From positions 1 to 11,689 of the forward strand of contig DMOO01000137.1 in NCBI GenBank assembly GCA_003456855.1: a stretch of DNA of 11,689 nucleotides, in the 5' to 3' direction. The notes beneath the pieces were generated by a model. That model had not been told where the DNA came from, did no database searches, and worked only from the letters and a program-made list of their open reading frames with translations. This DNA is from Sphaerochaeta sp. (lineage in GTDB: Bacteria > Spirochaetota > Spirochaetia > Sphaerochaetales > Sphaerochaetaceae). Shown in pieces: positions 6,643 to 11,689 of the stretch (position 1 is its first letter; every line of letters starts with the position of its first letter). Made by a program: the position numbers and the translations under genes.

Positions 6643-7473
6643 TCAGTTTTTCCTAAGGAGACAGAAGTAGAGTGGTCCTGCACCATCTTGTACATCAGGC
6701 AGAACGATCCTTCCATGGGAAAGAGGCTCTGAGAGTCTCTCAATCTCCGGATGGTCGACAAGCATGTCAATCTTCTCAAAGAGACCGGATCTCTTCTTGA
6801 AGAGCTTCTCTATCACAAGCTCATTCTCCAGATTGCAGATTGAACAGGTGCTGTAGAGCACAAAGCCACCTGACTTGGCGGCATCAAGAGCCGCGGCAAG
6901 CATGGCGAACTGTTGGATGGCAAGCTGTTTCGGTCTGTTGGGACTCCAGATTGACAGGGCAGAGGGGTCTGTAAGCACATGTCTCTCCGAAGAGCAGGGT
7001 GCATCAAGAAGAATCCTGTCATAGGCATCCTTCTCATGCAGTGACCATGTTGTGCTGTCATGTCCTGTGACCTTGATTATTGATCTGTAATCCTCCGGCA
7101 AGCAGTCATCAAGCACCTTGAGAAGTCTGTTTCTTCTTGCTGCGGAGCGATCGTTTGATACAAGGCTTCCTTTCCCCTTTAGGCGCAAAGCAATGGTCAA
7201 AGTCTTGCCTCCAGGGGCTGCACACATATCTAATACAGAGTTGTTTTCCGAAATAGGAAGTATTGAAGCGGCTAAGATTGATGCTTTATCCATATAATAT
7301 GGAGCCTTAAGCTCATCGGAAAGGGAAACCGGATTGGTCTCCTTAAGGAGGGCTTCCTTAAGTACAGGCCACCTCTGGCCATAGAGTTCTCCATAGTATT
7401 GCTCGAAGCGCTGCTCGCCTGAAAGCTTCTCTTTCCTTGACATCTGCCGATCTGTCCCTTCTGTTTTTTTCAT
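6643..7473 (-). CDS. RNA (cytosine-5) methyltransferase, NOL1/NOP2/Sun (RsmB/RsmF) family
   Basis: 276-residue SAM-dependent methyltransferase, first gene of a three-gene minus-strand unit. SVLDMCAAPGGKT (79-91) is the SAM-binding motif I. DAPCSSERH (157-165) carries motif IV with Cys160, the cysteine that releases product. LYSTCSI (206-212) carries motif VI with the catalytic nucleophile Cys210. The family methylates C5 of cytosine in rRNA or tRNA. It is short: the N-terminal NusB-like domain of RsmB and the C-terminal extension of RsmF are absent. PCSSERH followed by a leucine two residues later resembles the NSUN4/NSUN3-type variant, so the target could be rRNA, but this is not settled. 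The start at 7473 has only a distant AGGA; the in-frame ATG at 7443, eleven bases after AGGGA, is a real alternative. Confidence 0.9.
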   Translation of the reverse strand: MKKTEGTDRQMSRKEKLSGEQRFEQYYGELYGQRWPVLKEALLKETNPVSLSDELKAPYYMDKASILAASILPISENNSVLDMCAAPGGKTLTIALRLKGKGSLVSNDRSAARRNRLLKVLDDCLPEDYRSIIKVTGHDSTTWSLHEKDAYDRILLDAPCSSERHVLTDPSALSIWSPNRPKQLAIQQFAMLAAALDAAKSGGFVLYSTCSICNLENELVIEKLFKKRSGLFEKIDMLVDHPEIERLSEPLSHGRIVLPDVQDGAGPLYFCLLRKN

Positions 7474-7506
7474 CCAAGTATGTAACTTATCCTAGGGTAT
7501 CTTGAT

Positions 7507-7522
7507 TTGACTTTTCAGACAA
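7507..7522. promoter_or_regulatory. Imperfect palindrome in the divergent arsR promoter region
   Basis: TTGACT-TTTC-AGACAA pairs at five of six positions in its arms. It lies in the 95-bp gap between the methyltransferase gene (minus strand) and the arsR-type gene (plus strand). Candidate autoregulatory site; the arms are shorter than classical ArsR/SmtB operators, so this is tentative. Confidence 0.3.
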
Positions 7523-7568
7523 CCTTTTTTCATTTATCATTAGAATAAGGAAAAAAGCGAGGATTCTT

Positions 7569-7898
7569 ATGGACAACAATGATCTTAACAACATCATTCC
7601 ACCAGAGGAGGAGGTCACTGACATTGCGGACTTCTTCAAGGTGTTCGGTGATCCGACAAGGCTTCGCATTCTTTTCCTTCTTGATGCAGGCGAGGCCAAT
7701 GTGAACACCATCTCTTCAAGCCTTGGTATTTCACAGTCAGTTACCAGCCAGCATCTCAAGCTGCTCAGAGTGGCTCGTCTGGTACGTTGGAGAAAGGATG
7801 GCAAAAGCGTGATATATGCATTGAACGACGATCACATCTCCAGAATCCTTGCTCTTGGAACAGAGCACTACGAGGAGACTATAGGACCAGAGGCCTAA
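7569..7898 (+). CDS. ArsR/SmtB-family metal-responsive repressor with an alpha-5 zinc-site motif
   Basis: 109-residue dimeric winged-helix repressor. VFGDPTRLRILFLL (25-38) is the family's first core helix. SQSVTSQHLKLLRVARLV (55-72) contains the recognition helix, and WRKDGKSVIYAL (74-85) is the beta wing. There is no Cys-containing alpha-3 (ArsR-type) site: the corresponding stretch reads EANVNTI. The C-terminal helix instead has Asp87, His89, His100 and Glu103, the spacing D-x-H-x10-H-x2-E used by SmtB/CzrA-type proteins to bind Zn(II) or Co(II) between subunits. A zinc-responsive repressor is therefore likely; that metal assignment is inferred from the motif. A GAGG ribosome-binding site lies six bases before the ATG. 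The lipoprotein gene follows after 3 nt and is presumably co-regulated. Confidence 0.93.
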   Translation: MDNNDLNNIIPPEEEVTDIADFFKVFGDPTRLRILFLLDAGEANVNTISSSLGISQSVTSQHLKLLRVARLVRWRKDGKSVIYALNDDHISRILALGTEHYEETIGPEA

Positions 7899-7901
7899 GA
7901 A

Positions 7902-8375
7902 ATGAGAAGAAAGAATCCACTATCAGCGATTGTAACCACAGTTCTTGTTGCAGCTGTGCTTTTTGGCATGAGTTCCTGTGCCACAATTGCCGAATCAGGT
8001 GGAGTGCCCGGACAGTTCAGTCTAACGCAGACCCAAAGCACTGAATCCTCAGTTGGTCTTATAATGGGTACTGTAAATTATGGTGCCGGCTTCTTCTTCC
8101 CGACTTCCTCGGATATTCTGGACATCTCCCTTCTTGCAACCGATGCAACAACCGGTCTTGTGACTGAGATCTCCCACCAGAGAATCCGCAATATCCTCAA
8201 CTTCCCGATCCAGTTCACAGTCCGCTACGACGAAGCAGACATAACAGAGGGTTCAACCTGCACCTTGGTTGTGAATCTCCTGGTTGAGGATTCCGTTAAG
8301 GGGCAGGGTATATGCCTTCTCCAGAAGACGACAAGCGGCTTTACCGATGCAGAATTGACCATAATTCCTGTTTAA
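7902..8375 (+). CDS. YbaY/YscW-like lipoprotein
   Basis: 157-residue exported lipoprotein. Residues 1-26 form a signal peptide with two arginines and a lysine, a hydrophobic core and MSSC, a relaxed lipobox (Met at -3) acceptable in spirochaetes; Cys26 would be acylated. The mature part is beta-rich. The order GTVNY (56-60), ILDISLLATDATTG (72-85), ISHQRIRN then FPIQFTVRYDEADI (90-114) and a final strand resembles the YscW/YbaY family (PF09619), small lipoproteins that include type III secretion pilotins but are mostly of unknown role. That assignment is from pattern recognition and is moderate. It starts 3 nt after the repressor gene, with AGAGG inside the end of that gene as the ribosome-binding site. 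No secretion genes are nearby, so a pilotin role is not implied. No good terminator follows. Confidence 0.65.
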   Translation: MRRKNPLSAIVTTVLVAAVLFGMSSCATIAESGGVPGQFSLTQTQSTESSVGLIMGTVNYGAGFFFPTSSDILDISLLATDATTGLVTEISHQRIRNILNFPIQFTVRYDEADITEGSTCTLVVNLLVEDSVKGQGICLLQKTTSGFTDAELTIIPV

Positions 8376-8391
8376 ACGGCTTCTGTTCCAT

Positions 8392-8405
8392 TTTTATGCA
8401 TAAAA
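8392..8405. promoter_or_regulatory. 14-bp perfect palindrome upstream of the LacI-type gene
   Basis: TTTTATGCATAAAA is its own reverse complement and lies 34 bases upstream of the -35 box at 8440, in a 131-bp gap. Candidate regulator-binding site; it is not followed by a T-run, so it is not a terminator on the plus strand. Confidence 0.3.
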
Positions 8406-8439
8406 GTTAATTATTTTACTATTTCCATAAGGAAAAAAA

Positions 8440-8469
8440 TTGACCCAACCAAGATACATAGTCTAAAAT
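8440..8469 (+). promoter_or_regulatory. Promoter of the LacI-type gene
   Basis: TTGACC (8440-8445) and TAAAAT (8464-8469) are separated by 18 bases; each box matches the sigma-70-type consensus at five of six positions. Start of transcription would be near 8476, leaving a leader of about 31 nt with AGAGG eight bases before the ATG. Confidence 0.6.
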
Positions 8470-8506
8470 CTAACTTCAGATTGAAATTTTTAGAGAGGAT
8501 TGGGGA

Positions 8507-9103
8507 ATGAGAAAAAAGGGAGTCACGATTTCAGACATTGCAGAGAAGACCGGTTACTCGAAAACGACTGTTTCCTTCGCGTTCAACTGGCCGAACAGAA
8601 TCTCCGCTGATGCAGTCTCGAAGATTCTTCAGTGCGCCAAGGAGCTTGGCTACAGAAGTAATGTCGGACAGCTCGGAAATGAAAACAGATACAAGACCAT
8701 CTGTATGATCATTCCTGACACCGGAACAATCTGTTATGCTCCGGAATGGGCACGATCCACAATGCGTGTCTACAGACTTTGTGCCGAACGTGGATTCATG
8801 CTTTCTCTCATTGATGAGAAGCGCATGTCAGATATCCATTTCGCAAGAACATGTGTCGTCGATGCCTTCATGCTTTTCTGCCCGGGAGAGACAGATGCAT
8901 TCTTCATGGAGACAGCAAAGAAGCGTGGAATCCCTGTCATAGGTATCAATCTCGAACCGGAGTGCGAGGCTGAGGAGAAGGAAAACAAGCGCATCGAGAA
9001 TGCTCAGTACTGTGCAAACGCCATCTTCGATCTCATCCTGACAAAGACCGTCACCGAGCTCGAGAACACCGAGGCATTCTGCATCTACGAGCCAAACGTC
9101 TGA
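8507..9103 (+). CDS. Short LacI-family protein: HTH plus partial ligand-binding domain
   Basis: 198-residue protein, against 330-350 for a normal LacI/GalR repressor. Residues 5-50 are a good LacI-type HTH (TISDIAEKTGYSKTTVSFAF, then ISADAVSKILQCAKELGY). The hinge is altered: YRSNVGQLG has the hinge leucine two residues closer to the Asn than in the usual PNxxARxL pattern, and the Pro is lost. Residues 63-148 follow the N-terminal subdomain of the periplasmic-binding-protein-like core (TICMIIPDTG, then GIPVIGINLEP). The second subdomain and the strands that return to the first are absent. It has its own promoter and ribosome-binding site and no internal stop or frameshift. The 102 bases after its stop carry no recognisable remnant. 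It may be a decayed repressor or a functional mini-protein with DNA binding but no normal sugar response. Confidence 0.75.
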   Translation: MRKKGVTISDIAEKTGYSKTTVSFAFNWPNRISADAVSKILQCAKELGYRSNVGQLGNENRYKTICMIIPDTGTICYAPEWARSTMRVYRLCAERGFMLSLIDEKRMSDIHFARTCVVDAFMLFCPGETDAFFMETAKKRGIPVIGINLEPECEAEEKENKRIENAQYCANAIFDLILTKTVTELENTEAFCIYEPNV

Positions 9104-9142
9104 GTTCGGACCTAAACATTATACTATTGAATCTCTTTTGAG

Positions 9143-9171
9143 TTGTCCCCTTGGGGATTTGTCATTATATT
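9143..9171 (+). promoter_or_regulatory. Candidate promoter of hflKC, with an inverted repeat in its spacer
   Basis: TTGTCC (9143-9148) and TATATT (9166-9171) are 17 bases apart. The inverted repeat CCCC-TT-GGGG (9147-9156) overlaps the end of the -35 box and the spacer. It could be an operator, or a weak hairpin ending the upstream transcript. Transcription would start near 9178. Confidence 0.45.
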
Positions 9172-9205
9172 TCTTGTAGAAGAGAAAACTCTCTTAGGAG
9201 GTAAC

Positions 9206-10243
9206 ATGGCTTTTAGCTACAACCAAGACAACAAGGACAACCCGTTCCAGAGCAACAGCTCAGGTGGCGGGAAGGCCAAGAAGAGCTTCCGCTTTTCTCC
9301 TAAACTGCTGATCATCGCTTTGCTCGTGGTTTTCGTGTTCGTCGCAATATCCACAGGATTCTTCGTGGTGGACCAGACTGAGCAGGCTGTGATTCTCAGA
9401 TTCGGAAAGTATCTCAAGACTGTTGGCCCGGGTCTCCAGTTCAAGATCCCGTTCGGAATAGACTCCAGCTACAATGTCGAGACACAGACCGTCCAGACCA
9501 TGTCATTCGGCTACAGGGCAACAACAACCGGCAATACTTCCGGTGCATCAACTTCTTACAACTACAGTAAATACACTGCAGAGTCCACAATGCTCACCGG
9601 TGATCTGAACATCGTTGACATCCAGTGGATTGTGCAGTACAGGATCGATGATCCTTACAAGTGGTTGTTCAATCTCAACAACCCGAAGACCACAATCAGT
9701 GACATCTCAAGATCAGTCATGAACCAGCTGGTTGGAGACCTTCCGATCCTCAGCATCATGACAAGCGAGAGAACGTCGATGGAGGTCGAGGCCCAGGAGA
9801 AGCTCCAGGCAGCTCTGGACACCTACGACATGGGAGTCAAGATCGTGACCGTCAAGCTCCAGGACATCGTCCCTCCTGCAGGAGATGTACAGGATGCCTT
9901 CGAGGACGTCAACAAGGCCATTCAGGACATGAACAAGTACATCAACGAAGGAAAGGAGAACTACAACTCCATCATCCCTGCCGCTGAAGGTGAGGCCTCA
10001 AAGATCATCCAGGAGGCTCAGGGTTATGCCGCTGAGAGAGTCAACAGCGCAACCGGTGACGTCGCCAGATTCAAGAGCGTTCTGACAGAGTATGAGAAGA
10101 GCCCTGAGATCACGGCCAAGAGACTCTACATCGAGACCATGGAGGAGGTGCTTGCCAGCGATGCCCCAGGCGAACTTACAATCGTCGACAGCAACCTGGA
10201 CGGCTTCCTACCGTTCATGAACCTCACAAAGGAGGGCAACTGA
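9206..10243 (+). CDS. hflK: HflK, SPFH/band-7 membrane scaffold protein
   Basis: 345-residue inner-membrane protein that, with HflC, forms a large periplasm-facing cage around the AAA protease FtsH and modulates its activity. Residues 1-32 are a polar, Gly/Ser-rich cytoplasmic tail, 33-54 the single membrane helix, and VVDQTEQAVILRFGKY (54-69) the start of the SPFH domain. GPGLQFKIPF (74-83), MLTGDLNIVDIQWIVQYRI (129-147) and VKIVTVKLQDIVPP (211-224) are family landmarks. A long helical region with the PAAEGEASKIIQEAQGYAAE signature (258-277) follows. The Ser/Thr/Tyr-rich stretch at about 105-125 is a loop present in many HflK proteins. The start at 9206 is supported by AGGAGGT four bases upstream; the in-frame TTG at 9143 lies inside the proposed promoter. 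hflC follows after one base. No ftsH is in the window. Confidence 0.94.
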   Translation: MAFSYNQDNKDNPFQSNSSGGGKAKKSFRFSPKLLIIALLVVFVFVAISTGFFVVDQTEQAVILRFGKYLKTVGPGLQFKIPFGIDSSYNVETQTVQTMSFGYRATTTGNTSGASTSYNYSKYTAESTMLTGDLNIVDIQWIVQYRIDDPYKWLFNLNNPKTTISDISRSVMNQLVGDLPILSIMTSERTSMEVEAQEKLQAALDTYDMGVKIVTVKLQDIVPPAGDVQDAFEDVNKAIQDMNKYINEGKENYNSIIPAAEGEASKIIQEAQGYAAERVNSATGDVARFKSVLTEYEKSPEITAKRLYIETMEEVLASDAPGELTIVDSNLDGFLPFMNLTKEGN

Positions 10244-10244
10244 T

Positions 10245-11213
10245 ATGAAGAAGACATTGATCACACTTGGAGTCATAGTTGCACTCATCATAATCCTTGC
10301 CATCCTCGGACCTTTCTACATCCTCGAGGAAGGGGAGCAGAGCGTAGTCACAAGATTCGGGGCAATCGTTCGTGTAGAGACTGAGCCTGGTCTGAAGTTC
10401 AAGATGCCTTTTGTAGACACTGTAACGAGATATTCCGCAAAGATCCTCTCTTGGGATGGTGATGCTCAGCGCATTCCCACCAAGGAGAACCAGTTCATCT
10501 ACGTCGATCCTACAAGCCGTTGGGTCATCAGCAATCCGAAGAGGTTCTACGAGACAGTGAAGTCCGTCGAGAACGCTCAGCTCAGACTTGATGACATCCT
10601 GGATTCGACAGTCAGAACAGTCATCTCCGAGAACTATCTCAACGAGGCTGTCAGAAACAGCAACCGCATCAACGATATGACAGTCGTGGAGGAGGTCTCG
10701 AGCATCGATGATCTCGAGGCAGCCGAGAGACTCAGATCCCTGACAGTCTCAAGCACACAGCAGCAGTCGATCAAGGTCGGAAGAACCGGACTCTCGGACA
10801 AGATGCTTGAGCTTGCAGAGCCTTACACACAGGAGTATGGCATCACACTCATCGATGTCATCATCCGTCAGATCAAGTACTCCGATGACCTCACGGAGAG
10901 CGTCTACCAGAGAATGATCAAGGAAAGGAACCAGATTGCAGAGGCCTACAGATCCTATGGTCGTGGACAGCTTGCAGAGTGGGAAGGTAAGACTACAAGC
11001 GAGCAGAAGTCCATACTGTCCGGTGCATACGCAAGGGCAGAGGAGATCAAGGGTGTGGCCGATGCAGAGGCAACCAGAATATATGCCGAGGCCTATGAGC
11101 TGGATCCTGAGTTCTTCGAGCTATGGAGAACCCTTGAGTCCTACAAGCAGACAGTGCCTGCAATGGACAAGGTGCTCAGCACAGAGCTGACCTATTTCGA
11201 TCTGCTGTACTAA
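10245..11213 (+). CDS. hflC: HflC, SPFH/band-7 membrane scaffold protein
   Basis: 322-residue partner of HflK in the FtsH-associated membrane complex. Residues about 4-25 are the membrane helix. [16 protein letters not shown] (28-43) and [16 protein letters not shown] (48-63) open the SPFH domain. [42 protein letters not shown] (199-240) is the diagnostic HflC segment before the helical, Ala/Glu-rich arm ([29 protein letters not shown], 262-290). Length is normal for the family. Spacing to hflK is one base and the AAAGGAGGG ribosome-binding site lies inside the hflK coding end, eight bases before the ATG, so the two are made in coordinated amounts. The strong terminator 23 nt downstream ends the operon. 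Confidence 0.94.
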   Translation: MKKTLITLGVIVALIIILAILGPFYILEEGEQSVVTRFGAIVRVETEPGLKFKMPFVDTVTRYSAKILSWDGDAQRIPTKENQFIYVDPTSRWVISNPKRFYETVKSVENAQLRLDDILDSTVRTVISENYLNEAVRNSNRINDMTVVEEVSSIDDLEAAERLRSLTVSSTQQQSIKVGRTGLSDKMLELAEPYTQEYGITLIDVIIRQIKYSDDLTESVYQRMIKERNQIAEAYRSYGRGQLAEWEGKTTSEQKSILSGAYARAEEIKGVADAEATRIYAEAYELDPEFFELWRTLESYKQTVPAMDKVLSTELTYFDLLY

Positions 11214-11235
11214 AAGCGATTGAATCAAAGATGAC

Positions 11236-11275
11236 AAAGAGGGCCGTTGAACAAAACGGCCCTCTTTATTATTAT
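11236..11275 (+). terminator. Rho-independent terminator of hflKC
   Basis: A perfect 13-bp GC-centred stem (11236-11248 with 11255-11267, core GAGGGCCGTT/AACGGCCCTC) with loop GAACAA, followed by a T/A-rich tail. This is the strongest hairpin in the window. It also overlaps the predicted metG promoter. Confidence 0.92.
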
Positions 11276-11278
11276 AAA
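11247..11278 (+). promoter_or_regulatory. Candidate metG promoter overlapping the hflC terminator
   Basis: TTGAAC (11247-11252, at the terminator loop) and TATTAT (11270-11275) are 17 bases apart, giving a start near 11282. An alternative -10, TATAAA at 11273-11278, would place +1 exactly on the metG ATG. Either way the leader is 0-3 nt. Confidence 0.5.
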
Positions 11279-11284
11279 TGCGCT

Positions 11285-11689
11285 ATGAAAAAAAGATTGA
11301 TTACAAGTGCATTGCCATATGTCAACAACATCCCGCATCTTGGAAACCTGACACAGGTTCTCTCCGCGGATGTTTTTGCCCGTTTCTGCCGCCTCAGAGG
11401 ATATGAGACCCTCTATATCTGTGGAACAGATGAATACGGCACAGCAACAGAGACCAGAGCCGCCAAGGAAGGGGTTAGCCCAAGGGAGCTCTGTGACCAT
11501 TACCATGCCATCCATCGTGACATCTACAAGTGGTTCAACATTGATTTCGACTACTTCGGAAGAACCTCAACCCCGAAGCAGACAGAGATAGTCCAGGACA
11601 TCTTCCGCCGCTGCGATGAGAACGGATTCATCACAGAGAAGGAGACGGAGCAGCTCTACTGCCCGAAGTGCGACCGCTTCCTTGCCGAC
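11285..11689 (+). CDS. metG: Methionyl-tRNA synthetase, N-terminal part (3' end outside window)
   Basis: First 135 codons of the class I synthetase that charges tRNA-Met for initiation and elongation. [16 protein letters not shown] (6-21) contains the HIGH-type ATP-binding motif in its MetRS form. [11 protein letters not shown] is the methionine-pocket segment, and [11 protein letters not shown] at the window edge begins the zinc-binding knuckle (Cys126, Cys129), so it belongs to the zinc-containing MetRS group. KMSKS and the anticodon domain are outside the window. The ATG at 11285 has no Shine-Dalgarno: the upstream bases are the AT-rich tail of the hflC terminator, and the predicted transcription start is at or within three bases of the ATG. 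The frame is open to the end of the window. Confidence 0.97.
   Translation, partial: MKKRLITSALPYVNNIPHLGNLTQVLSADVFARFCRLRGYETLYICGTDEYGTATETRAAKEGVSPRELCDHYHAIHRDIYKWFNIDFDYFGRTSTPKQTEIVQDIFRRCDENGFITEKETEQLYCPKCDRFLAD

Noticed and set aside
9147..9156. CCCCTTGGGG as the terminator of the LacI-type gene
   Set aside because: The loop would be only two to four bases, the T-run is broken, and the repeat sits inside a plausible hflK promoter.

Overview
The window looks like ordinary chromosome from a diderm bacterium, most likely a spirochaete of the Sphaerochaeta/Treponema type. That assignment is inference. It rests on two lipoproteins with relaxed Ser-Cys lipoboxes, moderate GC with frequent AGA/AGG arginine codons, and a gene set (HflK/HflC, a DUF362 ferredoxin-like protein, a COG2426 small membrane protein) that fits this group. 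No rRNA, tRNA, CRISPR array, insertion sequence or phage gene was seen.

Layout, left to right. The 3' end of valS (valyl-tRNA synthetase) is followed 16 nt later by an acidic, low-complexity lipoprotein that also has a C-terminal membrane segment; a clear terminator closes this unit. An AT-rich gap of about 290 bp leads to a two-gene partition-like cassette: a ParA ATPase without an N-terminal HTH, and a small probable ribbon-helix-helix protein. A second AT-rich gap with several inverted repeats precedes a GH13 alpha-glucosidase (oligo-1,6-glucosidase type) whose start codon lies exactly where transcription is predicted to begin.

Converging on it from the minus strand is a tight three-gene unit, read right to left: a NOL1/NOP2/Sun-family RNA m5C methyltransferase, a DUF362 protein with two C-terminal [4Fe-4S] motifs, and a COG2426 'small multidrug export' membrane protein. 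The gaps are 2 nt and then an 8-nt overlap. Diverging from that unit is an ArsR/SmtB repressor carrying an intact alpha-5 zinc-site motif, followed 3 nt later by a YbaY/YscW-like lipoprotein. Next come a shortened LacI-type protein with its own promoter, the hflK-hflC pair (membrane scaffold that controls the FtsH protease), a strong terminator, and the 5' end of metG (methionyl-tRNA synthetase). The metG promoter appears to overlap that terminator, and its start codon is leaderless or nearly so.

Most of the window is housekeeping or small regulatory operons. The parts that deserve a second look are the orphan ParA/RHH cassette with its AT-rich flanks, the zinc-sensor/lipoprotein pair, the two apparently leaderless starts, the doubly anchored lipoprotein and the half-length LacI protein.
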